Shown: positions 1 to 12,400 of the stretch, in pieces
Numbering within the stretch: the stretch's first letter is position 1
How the letters are laid out: every line of letters begins with the position of its first letter
Assembly: GCF_932526225.1 (NCBI RefSeq)
Contig: NC_064034.1
Location: 12,598,887-12,662,886, forward strand
Source: Nematostella vectensis
Lineage: Eukaryota > Cnidaria > Anthozoa > Actiniaria > Edwardsiidae
DNA: 64,000 bases
Direction of reading: 5' to 3'
Notes under the pieces: model-generated
The model's input: only the letters and a program-made list of their open reading frames with translations
The model's database searches: none
Told to the model about the DNA's origin: nothing
Made by a program: the position numbers and the translations under genes

Positions 1-360
1 GTACGAAGTTGAAACTTCACGAAAGGAGGCCATATATTCCAATGAATTAATAGCCGAGCAGGTAAGGAAATCTCTTCAAGGAGAGGCAAAGAACAAAATA
101 GTGGGTTTTGGGCCTGAGGCAACACTAGATTCGATTCTAGACAGCCTAGACCAATTTTATGGGGATAATGGTTCCGTGCATGGGGACGAACTATAATTTC
201 ACAAGCTTATAAGTTCAAGCAAGGGGAGCATGAAGAAGTATCGGCGTTCGCATCCCGACTTGATACCCAATCACGTAAAGCCAAGGAACAAGGGGCAGAA
301 CTGTTAAAGGACGATGACGCCCTAAGCAAACACCTAAGCTTAATATTTTGGGAGGGTCTG

Positions 361-3300
361 TTGTTCGGAATAAGGGACAAAGCGAGACATAAGAAAGATC
401 AATGTAAGTCATTTAGCGAATTGATTGAGGCTGCCCGTTATGGGGAAAGGGAGTACAGAGTTAGCCATCCCACACATACCAGCGCCAGTTGTAAACAAGC
501 TCAGACTTCTGCTGCAAAAAATCAGGCTCCCGCATGGCTCCCCGAAATTGTTGCCGCAGTGACCAGGGAGGTGAGGGATATTATGAAACCACAGGGGTCC
601 CACTTTGAACAGTCCCAGCCCAAGTTCACCTCAGGCATGAAAAGCCAGGTTTACCAAACAACACCACCCAATTATTCATTCTTTTATCCCCAACCACAGG
701 GAGCCCAAGGCTTTCATTTGGGGCAACCACACCCATATCAGTATCAGCAATCTTACCAGTACTGGCCCTCTCAACATTCCAGCCAGATGTTTTCACCACA
801 GGGCTCTGCCTTGCCTAGGACGAGAACATTGAGTGGGTCCTCCCCCCAGTCTCCTGTGCCAGAGTCACCACAGGTACCCCGTGAATATTTACCGGCATGT
901 TATCGCTGTGGGGAACCCGGTCACATACAGAGAAATTGTACAAACATTCCATATTCGGGAAACAGGAAGGTGACTTTTGTGGAGGGGCAACCAAAGGCAG
1001 TAAACTACCAGCCCCACATGATAACCGTTTTAAAGTCTTTGATTGGTGATGCAAATAAGTGTATTACATTTGTTAATGGGAGTCCATGTCTGGCACTTTT
1101 GGACACTGGGAGTCAAATTTCATCTATATCCCAATCATTTTATAAGAAACATTTAAAGAACTGTCCGTTGAACTCTGTTGACAATTTGATCAAACTCGTT
1201 GGGGCTGGGGGGGAGCAAGTCCCATACATAGGATATATCGAGGTTGAAGTTTCCTTTCCGGAAGAAGAGACAGGTGTTCATTTGGAGGAATGTGCTTTAT
1301 TATTGGTGGTACCAGACAATGATCACAACAAGCGCGTACCCGCAGTTATTGGAACGAACATTGCAAAGGCATTCCATGTACGATGTAAGGAAAAGCATGG
1401 AGTTCAGTTTGTTCAAAGGGTACAAATCTCGTCTGCATGGAGAAGGGCTTATGCATCGCTCCACAAAAGGGAACATTTCAATACTAAGCAAAGCAACGGA
1501 AAAGTTAAATCCACGCTCCGTCATGATATTGTTATTGGTGCCCATCAGCGTACGGTGTTATGGGGTTTAACCCAGTCCTACCCTGGAGGGGACAGTTTGG
1601 CTATCTTAGAGACTGCCGGAGATAATAAGCTTCATCCAGATCTTACTGTTACAACTAGTCTTATCTCGCTTCGCGGAAATGGTGGGAAATGTAAAATCCC
1701 AGTCGAAGTCACGAACATATCTGATGAGCCGGCTGTTATCAAAGGGAGAACGAAATTAGCGTGCATTTCATTAACTTCTGCTTTACACGAACCAATCATC
1801 GAACCTGATAGGGGTAGTATTGGGGACATTGATAAAAGTAGTTTTCACGGGCTGTTTGATTTAAGTGGCGTCCAACTGAACTCTGACCAAAAGAAGAGAG
1901 TAAATATCATGTTGAATCGCATGCAAGGAGCTTTCGCTAAAGATGCGCAAGATCTGGGCTACACCGGCGTCATTGAACATGAGATCAATCTTTCTGATGA
2001 TGGTCCTTTTAAAGAGACAACTAGGCGTGTTCCACCTGGACAACCTGAGGAATTCAAAAATGCGCTTAATGATATGCTTAACTCAGGTGTCATAAAAGAG
2101 TCAAAAAGTCCGTTTGCTTCCCCAGTAGTTCTCGTCCGCAAAAAAGACAACTCCTTAAAAGTATGCGTGGATTTCCGAAGACTGAACAGTAAAACGATCA
2201 AAGATTCCTATGCTATCCCCAGAGTCGTGGATACCCTTCAGTCCTTGAGGGGATCTAAGCTATTTTGTACTCTCGATCTACAAAGTGGCTATCTACAAGT
2301 TTGCATTTCCGAGAAAGATCAACCAAAGACCGCCATGACAACACCGTTCGGACTTTTCGAGTTTACTCGAATGCCGTTTGGACTCACAAATGCACCGGTC
2401 ACGTTTCAACGGCTGATGGAACATTGTCTGCGAGATCTCAATTATAATACATGCGTCGTCTATATGGATGATGTCATTGTTTTTGCGAGGAATTTCGATG
2501 AAATGATGGTACGTCTCGAGGACGTTTTGACTCGACTCATGAAGTGTGGTCTAAAATTGAAACCATCCAAATGTAAACTCTTTCAGACACGTGTTAGATG
2601 TCTAGGTCATGTAGTGTCTGCAGAGGGAATCGAACCTGACCCTGAAAAGGTAGCTCCGTTACACGAATGGTTGTCGAACCCACCAAAGAACACAAAGGAA
2701 CTGCAAACCTTCTTAGGTTTTGCTAGCTACTTAAGGGCGTTTGTCGAGAACTTCTCAAAAGTTGCAGAACCTTTGCGTCAGTTACTCATTACAGGACCAG
2801 CCAAGAAGCATAAACAATCCTCGCCACCTTCCTCGTTTACTTGGACCAGTGAATGCCAGTCAGCATTCGAGACATTGATTTCACATTTGACAAGTTCTCC
2901 TATTCTTGGCTACCCTGACTTCGAGTTACCTTTTATTCTGCATATAGACGCAAGTGGATCAGGTCGTGGAGCTGCACTCTACCAGAAGAAGCATAACAAG
3001 TTGCGGGTGATTTCGTATGGCAGCAGAGCTCTAACGCCTGCCGAACGAAACTACTCTGCTTATAGAAGGGAGTTCTTGGCTTTAAAATGGGCAGTGGCAG
3101 AAAAGTTCCGCGACTATCTGTATGGGGCAAAGTGTGATGTCTTAACGGACAGTAATCCATTAACTTACCTTGTATCATCTGCGAAACTGACCCCTACGGA
3201 TCACCGCTGGCTTTCAGCTCTAGCCCCCTTTGATATCACCATAACATATCGCCAAGGAAAGTCAAATGGTGATGCGGACGGCCTGTCAAGAATACCACGA

Positions 3301-3594
3301 GAGGGGTCTAAACCCACCCCCGAGGATAAGGAAGACTACTTAAAGCCATTTCTTGAACGCCTTCAGACATCGGAAGAAGCGAGCACCTGCCCCAAAGAAG
3401 TATTTCAAGCTATAGTCCAATCACTAGTTGTAGACACTGACGACACTCCTGAATGGATCCCGGTTGCCGAGCAAGTTGGTGCCAGACCAGAAGCTGTTGC
3501 AGTAGATTTCCAGGAACATCAACGTTTTGTCCCATCTTCTACTCCATTTATTTCAGAGAACGACTGGCCGAGATTACAGCAAGCAGACCTGTGA
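361..3594 (+). pseudogene. Gypsy Gag-C/protease/reverse transcriptase/RNase H reading frame
   Basis: The open frame extends upstream of 361, since the Gag part in the same frame starts near 190. It contains a CCHC zinc knuckle (CYRCGEPGHIQRNC, about residue 180 counted from 361), an aspartic protease site LLDTGS (Asp about 248), the reverse transcriptase catalytic box YMDD (about 702-704) and an RNase H start HIDASGSG (Asp about 863). It ends with TGA at 3592 inside the linker before integrase, which continues in another frame. The order PR-RT-RH-IN is that of Ty3/gypsy elements. The remaining frame is long but separated from integrase, so a functional polyprotein is unlikely. Confidence 0.85.
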
Positions 3595-4595
3595 TCAGTA
3601 AAGTGCTACCTTTTGTTACTAGTGGTTTACCCCCGACAAGACGCGAACTAAGAAAGCTGAACTCAAATGCAGCGAGATTAGTAAAGGAATTCGAACGCTT
3701 GGTAGTGATTGATGTAACCTTGAAACGCCGCCGAGAGGTTGATGGGGAAACATCCTTACAACTGGTTTTGCCCTCAAAGTTTCACGCCCAAGTGCTTAAG
3801 GGTTTGCATGACGATGTTGGACATTTGGGTCGAGACCGTACTCAAGATCTGATTCAGTCTCGGTTTTACTGGCCCTTCATGGCCAGAGATGTCGAAGCGC
3901 ATGTATCAAATTGTCAACGTTGTATTGCTCGGAAAGCACTGGACCCACCGCCAGCACCCATGCTCTCGCTACAAGCAAATGAGCCGATGAATCTCTTGGC
4001 GATGGACTTCCTTTCTCTTGAGGAGGGGAGAGGGGGTATGTCAAACATCCTGGTCGTTACGGATTCGTTTACGAAGTTTGCATGGGCATTCCCAACTCGT
4101 AATCAGAAGGCGGGTACTGTAGCGAAGATTCTATGGGAGAAAATACTCATTAATTACGGGTTTCCAAGGCGTCTACACTCGGATCAGGGTCGCGATTTTG
4201 AGTCCAATGTTATCCGCGACTTATGTCTTTTGGCAGGAATTACCAAGTCGAGAACAACCCCGTATCATCCTCAGGGAAACGCCCAGACGGAGCGCTTTAA
4301 TAGAACCCTGTTGGATATGTTAGGAACATTAGATGGGGATAAGAAGTCGAGTTGGCCGGAGTACGTGTCATCAATGGCGCATGCGTATAATTGCACACGG
4401 CATCAGACCACAAAGTACTCACCATACTTTCTAATGTTTGGCCGACATCCGAAGCTACCAATTGATGTAACATTGGGGGTTGCATCGGAAATCGCACCCA
4501 CGAAATTCTTGTCTTCCTACGTTGAGAGTTTGCGTGCAAGGCTTGACTATGCTTACAAGTTGGCTTCTAAGGAGAAAGATGCAGCGGCTGATTGA
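3595..4595 (+). pseudogene. Gypsy integrase, zinc-binding and catalytic domains
   Basis: The frame overlaps the upstream one from 3453 but becomes integrase-like only from about 3595. An HHCC zinc-binding region is visible (GHLGRDRT followed by NCQRCIARKA). The D,D,E core follows: AMDFLSL, HSDQGRDF and AQTERFNR. The frame stops at TGA 4593-4595, directly followed in the same frame by NKKRYDVRARD, which is normal integrase C-terminal sequence. The TGA is therefore a nonsense mutation and not the natural end. Confidence 0.85.
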
Positions 4596-5315
4596 AACAA
4601 AAAGAGATATGATGTTCGCGCTCGTGATGTAGCCCTCCAACCAGGAGATCGGGTCTTGGTTCGCAATTTGAGTATCCGAGGAAAACATAAGCTGAGTGAC
4701 CGCTGGGAAGAGACTGTTCACATAGTCGAAGCGCGCCAAGCCGACTTACCAGTCTACACTGTGCGACCAGAACAGGGTGGTAGAGCCCGAACTCTACATC
4801 GGAACTTGCTGTTACCAGTTAAAAGGACGTACCAACCAGTTGGTTTGCCACCAGATCACAATAGCCGACCCAGACGGCCACCGGGGGGCAAGAGACGTAG
4901 GAGAATACTACCTCAAGTGCCCCCAAGACCAATAAGACAAGAGGCCCAGGACGATTCCATCTCAGCTGAAGACAGCGATGGCCTCGACCTGTTTGGGGTT
5001 CCCACTGCGGGACCCCCAGAGCTGCTGTTTCAAGCCGAGGTTGAGGAGCAAGACCCACAGGTAGCTGACGAAATGGAAGACACAGCTCCACCGGTAGTGG
5101 AGAACCACGCGGCAAGGCCTCCAAGCCTTGCCTCATCGGATGTCTCTGATGTGCAGTCGAAACCAGAGCAGAGAACCAGATCAGGACGTGTTTCCAAGAA
5201 GCCGCAGCGTCTGGTAGAGGATCCAGTTTGGTCAAGAAAACTGACAGCGATGATTTATCTTATAGACTGTCGGAACCAAAAGGTTTCGAGGAACTGGCAT
5301 TTAAGCCATTATTAG
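4596..5315 (+). pseudogene. Gypsy integrase C-terminal region beyond the nonsense codon
   Basis: This continues the integrase frame after the TGA. The stretch LQPGDRVLVRNL around 4630-4670 resembles the small beta-barrel (GPY/F-like) C-terminal domain of gypsy integrases. It is followed by a proline- and acid-rich tail ending at 5315. No chromodomain or envelope was recognised. The start is set by the preceding stop and not by an initiation codon. Confidence 0.7.
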
Positions 5316-5402
5316 TAGACATTGAGATCGTATAAGATATTGTTTATTATTAACGTTTATTCTGTTAAACGTCGGGACGCCGTTTCCCACTAGGGGGGAC
5401 CA

Positions 5403-5635
5403 TGTCAGAGCGTGATTTCCGGTCACTTGTTAAGAAAAGTCCTAGGCGTTCATGTAGCGCGCTCGCGCCGGCCTGGACCGGAGTCAGGCAACTTTGTCAG
5501 GACATGTTCAGTTATGTAATGGCGATCGAGCGTGTTGATAATTACACAGCGCAAAATCTCGTCGAAATTGTGTGTTAAAGTAGTCTTTCTCCGCTCGGAA
5601 ACCTTTGGAAATAGTCCCCGATATCCCCTGCTACA
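5403..5635 (+). mobile_element. Probable 3' LTR of the first gypsy element
   Basis: It begins TGTCAGAGCG right after a purine-rich stretch (AGGGGGGACCA) and may end at ..CTGCTACA (5635), giving a TG...CA boundary of about 233 bp. The matching 5' LTR is outside the window, so the end is a guess. The minisatellite starts within about 10 bp of it. Confidence 0.45.
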
Positions 5636-5641
5636 TATGAC

Positions 5642-7330
5642 TTGCTGGGGGATCTACAGGGTCAAGTATTACTCTTTGGGGGGATCTGCAGGGTCAAGTA
5701 TTACTCTCTGGGGGGATCTACAGAGTCTAGTATTACTCTCTGGGGGGATCTACAGGGTCAAGTATTACTCTCTGGGGGGGATCTACAGGGTCAAGTATTA
5801 CTCTCTAGGGGGATCTACAGGGTCTAGTATTACTCTCTGGGGGGATCTACAGGGTCAAGTATTACTCTCTGGGGGGGATCTACAGGGTCAAGTATTACTC
5901 GCTGGGGGATCTACAGGGTCAAGTATTACTCGCTGGGGGATCTACAGAGTCAAGTATTACTCTCTGGGGGATCTACAGGGTCAAGTATTACTCTCTAGGG
6001 GATCTACAGGGTCAAGTATTACTCGCTGGTGGGATCTACAGGGTCAAGTATTACTCTGGGGGGGGATCTACAGGGTCAAGTATTACTCTCTGGGGGGATC
6101 TACAGGGTCAAGTATTACTCTCTGGGGGGATCTACAGGGTCAAGTATTACTCTCTGGGGGGGGGATCTACAGGGTCAAGTATTACTCTCTGGGGGGATCT
6201 ACAGGGTCAAGTATTACTCGCTGGGGGATCTACAGAGTCAAGTATTACTCTTTGGGGGGATCTACAGGGTCAAGTATTACTCTCTGGGGGGAACTACAGG
6301 GTCAAGTATTACTCTTTGGGGGGATCTACAGAGTCAAGTATTACTCTCTGGGTGATCTACAGAGTCAAGTATTACTCTCTGGGGGGATCTACAGGGTCTA
6401 GTATTACTCACTGGGGGGGGGGGATCTACAGGGTCTAGTATTACTGTCTGGGGGGGTGGGGGATCTACAGGGCCAAGTATTACTCTCTGGGGGGATCTAC
6501 AGGGTCAAGTATTACTCTCTGGGGGGATCTACAGGGTCTAGTATTACCCTCTGGGGTATCTACAGGGTCAAGTATTACTCACTGGGGAGGGGGGGGGATC
6601 TACAGGGTCTAGTATTACTCACTGGGGGGGATCTACAGGGTCAAGTATTACTCTCTGGGGGATCTACAGGGTCAAGTATTACTCTCTGGGGGGATCTACA
6701 GGGTCAAGTATTACTCTCTGGGGGGATCAACAGGGTCAAGTATTACTCTCTGGGGGGATCTACAGGGTCAAGTATTACTCGCTGGGGGATCTACAGAGTC
6801 AAGTATTACTCTCTGGGGGATCTACAGAGTCAAGTATTACTCTCTGGGGGGATCTACAGGGTCTAGTATTACTCCCTGGGGGATCTACAGGGTCAAGTAT
6901 TACTCACTGGGGGGGATCTACAGGGTCTAGTATTACTCTCTGGGGGGATCTACAGGGCCAAGTATTATTCGCTGAGGGATCTACAGGGTCAAGTATTACT
7001 CTCTGGGGGGATCTACAGGGTCAAGTATTACTCGCTGGGGGGATCTACAAGGCCAAGTATTACTCTCTGGGGGGATCTACAGGGTCAAGTATTACTCTCT
7101 GAGGGGGGGGAGGGTGGGGGATCTACAGGGTCAAGTATTACTCTCTGAGGGGATCTACAGGGTCAAGTATTACTCTATGGGGGGGATCTACAGGGTCAAG
7201 TATTACACGCTGGGGGGATCTACAGGGTCAAGTATTACTCTATGGGGGGGATCTACAGGGTCAAGTATTACACGCTGGGGGGATCTACAGGGTCAAGTAT
7301 TACTTTTTGGGGAATCCACCGGTTTAGGTA
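5642..7330 (+). repeat. G-rich minisatellite, about 32-bp unit, roughly 50 copies
   Basis: The unit is a run of 4-9 G followed by ATCTACAGGGTCAAGTATTA and CTCTCT. Unit length varies mainly through the G run. Recurrent variants are GTCTAG for GTCAAG, CTCGCT for CTCTCT and ACAGAG for ACAGGG. All three plus-strand frames stay open over long stretches only because the repeat lacks stops; these are not genes. The last units (about 7295-7330) are degenerate. The regular G runs on the plus strand could form G-quadruplexes. Confidence 0.95.
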
Positions 7331-7339
7331 TTACTCCCT

Positions 7340-8789
7340 GAGGGAAATTCACATAGTAATACGCGATAACAGCACCTCACAAATTTTCATTCATGGATTT
7401 TTATTGATTTTATTGTCGAAAAAGAAACAGGCCTCACGTAGAAAACTTCCTATTTTTAACACTTAGCGTATTTGATATAATCTGATTATTTACAACTTGG
7501 TCTTCTCTATTCTTACATTTACCCATGGCTTGTGGTAAAGATAGCTTCTTAATGAGATCAGGCATACCAAAAGAAAAAAATAATAATACAGCAATAGGCA
7601 GTTTTGTATTCCCCCACCCCCCACAACCACCACCACCACCCATACAAAACTAGAATACTAATAAAATCACACTTCAAAGCTATGATTACCACTAGAGCGC
7701 CACATAAAAAGAATATTTACTTAATTATCTCTACTTTAAATAATACTCAACAATGCGCTAAATCGCCATAAGGGCGTGATAGCTAGAGCACCAGGTTGCA
7801 CCAATGGGAATGGTGTTTAAAGTGCATGCAATACTTCGAGAACACTTCGCGTTGTTTTAAGACAGGACCGATGTGTAATTATCCAGTCAACAACCTCATT
7901 GACACAACTGGTGAATAAATAACACAAATTCTTAATCATACTTAAGCACATGAATTAGAATATAATTTCATTTATGTATATACAAAAAATAATGCGGGCA
8001 TTCTAGCCTTACAAACTACACATGGTGTAAAGCAGTAAAGTATATTATATAATCAAAAAGAACGACTTGCTCTAAAGACCCCAAAATTTTTGTCCGTCAA
8101 CAAATAGTCGCTCAACTATAAATGCCAAAAATGGCAAATCCGCAACGAAAATGCTTCAATTATCAATAAATATGCCGCAAATTAAAGCTACTATTTCAGC
8201 CAGCTGAATTTAACTACTTATTTCCGGATCTTACATATTTACAACTTATTCATATAATATAATCTTTTATAATAGTGTAATACTGTGCCCATCACTTACA
8301 CTTACATTTGCAAAAAAAAAGAAATGCTTAAAAGTTAACATCAGACGATACATGGATTTTGTACCAATAAGCAGAAAAAGAAAGGCGCAAACTTGATATG
8401 ACACTGATTGCAATAATACGCCCTAAGAAATATATACACAAGCAGCGGTAGCATTTAGCATAATTTTTAGATTTAATTTTAATAATAGATCTATGCATTA
8501 AGATAATCTTTTGAAATGATCTACTCTTTTGGAAAATGAGAAGATATTGGAATTTCCTCAAAAGAAAATGTATAAGGGGAAGACGTTATCTACATAGTAT
8601 CTAAGGTAGGATCTGACAGAACGATTGGAAAACAACGGCGTGGCGGCTACTGACGGCGGGCGTCCTGACCGAAAAGCAGTGTTTGTTTCACAGTCGTTTA
8701 GAACCTATCTAGATGCCTCACGATAATTTTTATACCTCCTCAATTTAGTGGGACATTATTATAATACTTATTCTTTACCTACTTATTTC
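7340..8789. other. AT-rich interval, includes the presumed 3' UTR of the LDLR-like gene
   Basis: No coding region recognised. The right part should be the 3' untranslated region of the receptor on the minus strand. A minus-strand ATTAAA at 8472-8477 is one possible poly(A) signal, but nothing fixes the transcript end. A short CCA/CCACC-rich tract lies at about 7610-7640. Confidence 0.5.
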
Positions 8790-9479
8790 TCACACTACAT
8801 CACTATTGGATATAACAGGTACTGTTTCGTCTATGTTTAGCTCGTCGAATTCATCATCTGGATTCGAGCTATTCTCTTGGTCCTCCGTAAGATCGGCAGG
8901 ATTATAGTTCACGTTGTCAAACTGCCTGTATTGTTCTCTATTCTTGATGTCCGGCTTCTTGGACACAACAGCTCCATTGGGCATCTTATCGACCTCAGTT
9001 TGGCTTTCAGCGTTATACAAAATTCTACAACAGATATTAACATTACTGGGTTAGTTTAAAACTATGAACATGGCATCGAACTGCTAGTTTTACCGCTCAT
9101 TTTCAGATACAAACACACATGGAAGCAACACATAGCCATGCATTTCCATAACCTTCACGTTTACACAGGATAAATTATATAGACAGCAAGCCTGCATCAA
9201 AAACAATGCCCAGCAAAACGATTGAGGTCCCAAAGGCGAGAAAGATAGAGGTTTTTTTTTTTTTTACTTACTCTAGCCTTTGTGGCTGTTTCTTTTTCTT
9301 GATAAATAGTATAGCTATTATGGTGAGGAGGATGAGGAAGCATAGCCCGAAGACCACGCCAAGGATCAGGCCTAGGTTGACCTTTTCTGGGACTCGCTCG
9401 CCGACTTTAGCTTGTACAATAGTGTCAGTGGCAACCGTTGAAGAAGCCAGAGCAGTAGGGAGAGTCGTTGGTGGTTTAA
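8790..9479 (-). CDS. LDLR: Stalk, transmembrane helix and cytoplasmic tail exons of the receptor
   Basis: Exon 9479-9272 encodes a Thr/Ser/Pro stalk, a likely O-glycosylation site, then the helix [20 protein letters not shown] and a KKKK stop-transfer. Exon 9024-8790 encodes the tail, with [11 protein letters not shown] in the place where LDLR and VLDLR have FDNPVY. The FDN and Tyr are kept but the proline of NPxY is not. An acidic stretch ([10 protein letters not shown]) follows. The stop TGA is at 8792-8790. Confidence 0.92.
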
Positions 9480-12400
9480 CTGGAATAAGGGTAATTTTCT
9501 TTTGTTACAAGAGTATACCTTTAAATGCCAGTCAAATGACCGTAAAAAGGAGGCCAAAATTGAAAAGTGAAAAGAAGATATTACTTACTTTTGGAACACA
9601 TTTTCCCATCCAACTGGAGGAAAAGGTCCTTTGGGCAGTTGCAGCTGTACTTATTCTTGTTGGAGGAGATCAGACATAGATGAGAGCATCCACCATTTCT
9701 GATAGCACAAGGACTTGATGCTGTGAATGATATAACAATCAATAAACAAAATTGCCCACTAGAGAAATCATAAAAATCTTTGATTTCGTATTGGCGAATG
9801 CACGATCTACCATGCGCGGTGGTAAAGCTCACCCGCTTCAATACTCGTATATGCATATTCAATCTATACACATATCTAAAAGCATTATTTTCTTTAGTTT
9901 AGAATTAAAAGAATGTTCCAGCGGTATATTTCGTACTCAAGCTTTGGAAGCTGAGAAAACCTTTTCTTGAAAAAATGATAATGTAACCTTTACTACGCAG
10001 TTCAAACGTAAACTTAATGAGCAGTATAAAAGTCCAAATATCGTTTTATCGTCTTACCTGTGGGCTGTCTCTGTGGATGATAGATATGGGCGTCTTCAGG
10101 CGACGCGGCGTTGTTCACCAGTACCGTCATATTCTTTCCTGTAAACTTATTTGCCTTGTAGATCTTCCGAGAGTCCGTCCAATAGATGTGATCCTCGAAT
10201 ACCGTAATGGCAGTGGGGTTATCGATGCCTGTGTTGATCACCACGCGGACCTCTGTGCCGTTCAGGTTGCAGTGTTTGATCACATCCAGTTTGGAGTCGA
10301 TCCAGTAGAGCCTGCGGGTGGAGTAATCGATGGCCAAGCCGGCAGGTCGCTCCAGGTGCTCTCCGCTGATTAGTACCTTACGGGCCGTGCCATCCATGCT
10401 GGCACGCTCAATCTTGGCTGGGTCTCCCCAGTCGGTCCAGTAAATAAAGCTAAAATATGAATACATAAAACCTTTAGGTTCTAGTGTGTGGTGAGGCTGA
10501 CCATGGCAGCATGGCCATTCTGATTTAGGAAGAGAGAAAAACGCTTGTTACAATTAAATCCAGAAAATTAAAAGTCAAATAAGTTTTAAAAAAAGTGATT
10601 ATTGAATTTGTATTTGTCATAAAATATTCATTTATTTCCAAAGTACTTTAGTAATTTGTCTACTTTAGTAATTTGTCAATTAAGCAGACAACTTCAATTA
10701 AGGTCCACATTGCATGGTGGCTTACCCTTCAGTTGGATCAAGTACCACAGCACTTGGTTTATCCAGTCCACTGCTGATAAGAGTCATCTTATTACTTCCA
10801 TCGAGCTCGGACACCTCAATAGTATTAGCGCCAGGGTCAGCCCAGTACATCTTGCGCCCCACCCAATCGATAGCCAGCCCTGCAGGTTCCACGAGGCCTG
10901 TCTCATGCACCGTCTCGATGGTGGTGTCCGGCACCATCTTGGCTTTTTGGATAGCCGTGGCAGCCTTGTCAGTCCAGTACAGCATGCTTTCTTTGACGTC
11001 AAAGCCTAGAGTTCGCGCATCCTTGAGACCCTGCACGGCCTGCTTGTACTCCTTGCCGTCTGTCATGATCAGGCGGATGCTGTTGCGGTCGGTGAAGAGA
11101 ACGTAGGGCCGAGGACCTGGTAGACAGAAGGGAGGCTAAGCTTAGCTTGTAAGGGACCTTGTGTCCTAAATCTATCGTCTTCACGAAAAAAAAACTCCAA
11201 ATTTCGAGCTTGGAATCCTTCCTTATGAAAATCTAAATAGTCAACGTTACATAACGTGACAAGTGCCCGGTTCTTACCAAGTGCCTTGCATCTCCTGCCA
11301 TCGGGTTCAAGTACGTAGCCCTCCATACAAGAGCACTTGAAGCTCCCCTTGGTGTTGTAGCATTTCTGGCTGCACATACCAGGGATTTCACACTCATTGA
11401 TATCTGAAATGAAATATCATGTAAATCACAATTGAATATCTTCAACAAAACTTGTTCTTACGGGATATCACCAGGTCAGGTGTGGGTAAAAAGAGGAACA
11501 GAATTGGAGGTAGGAAATGATAGAAAGATCGTACCTCTGCAGCTCTTTCTGTCATCCATGAGCTCATATCCGGAAAAGCAGGAGCAATAGAAACTCGTCT
11601 TGGTGTTTGTACACAGCTGCAGGCAATGACCATTGAACGATTTGCATTCATCTATATCTGGAGGTATGAAAACAATGATTGACCGTATAAGAATGTTACG
11701 GGTAGCTATTCCGCAAAAAAGCAGGCATTTGATAACCATTTCATATGGTTGACAGATTTTGTAGGGGCCCCGGGGTCAATTCAGTTGTAAATCCGCGGTA
11801 CGTCTTATCTAACAGCTCGTCCACACCCAAGGCCCTTGGCACCCAAGGCGAGAGCTTACTGTGACAAGTTGCGTGACAGAGCACGTGCTTAGAACGTGAC
11901 CCAGGACCCTCATTCAGATTGTGCAAGACTTCATGGCTCGTTTCACCGTTGAATAAACGTCTACAAAACTTCTTATTATCCTCTTCTTACATGGTGGCTG
12001 CGGTTAACTATGGCCTCAGGATATGTCTTACCGCCGCCGGCGCCGCTGGAGATACACAATAGCAATGCTGCTGACAAATGGAAGCGATTTGTGCTCGCTT
12101 GGAAAAACTACTCGTTGGCGACTGGGTTGAACGAGAAAACTGAAGCCGTACAAGTAGCTACGTTGCTAACAGTTATCGGTGAAGAGGCGAGAGAAGTCTA
12201 CTCGACATTTACCCTGACCGAAGGAGAGACAGACAAGATAGAGCCTGTCATAAAGAAATTCGCCGAGTACTGTCAACCAAGAAAGAACGTGCCGTTCGAA
12301 AGATTCCGTTTCAACCAGCGAATGCAAGAGCCTGGAGAGTCCTACGAGCACTATAGAACAGCGCTGAGAAAATTGGCCGAGTCCTGCGAGTTTGATACGA

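Larger units (their letters stand above)
1..5635 (+). mobile_element. Decayed Ty3/gypsy LTR retrotransposon (5' end outside window)
   Basis: Gag, protease, reverse transcriptase, RNase H and integrase can be read in the usual Ty3/gypsy order, but spread over different frames. The Gag part before base 360 changes frame near 190 (a TAA at 194 ends the frame that starts at base 2). RNase H and integrase lie in different frames around 3595. An in-frame TGA at 4593-4595 interrupts the integrase C-terminal part. A purine-rich tract (around 5391-5402) precedes a TG start at 5403, which I take as the 3' LTR. The 5' LTR lies outside the window. At least two frameshifts and one stop argue for an inactive copy. 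Confidence 0.85.

Noticed and set aside
3453..3610. Programmed frameshift between RNase H and integrase in the first gypsy element
   Set aside because: Gypsy elements place such shifts between Gag and Pol, and this copy has another frameshift and a nonsense codon. Decay is simpler.
5642..7330. CRISPR-like array of regularly spaced repeats
   Set aside because: The whole unit repeats with no unique spacers, and this is an animal genome.
5532..7341. Long repetitive open frames across the minisatellite
   Set aside because: All three frames are open only because the unit lacks stop codons, and G-run length changes shift the frame continually. There is no start context or homology.
11992..12009. 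Separate short leader gene before Gag
   Set aside because: Only 18 nt, best explained as the tRNA primer-binding region next to the LTR.
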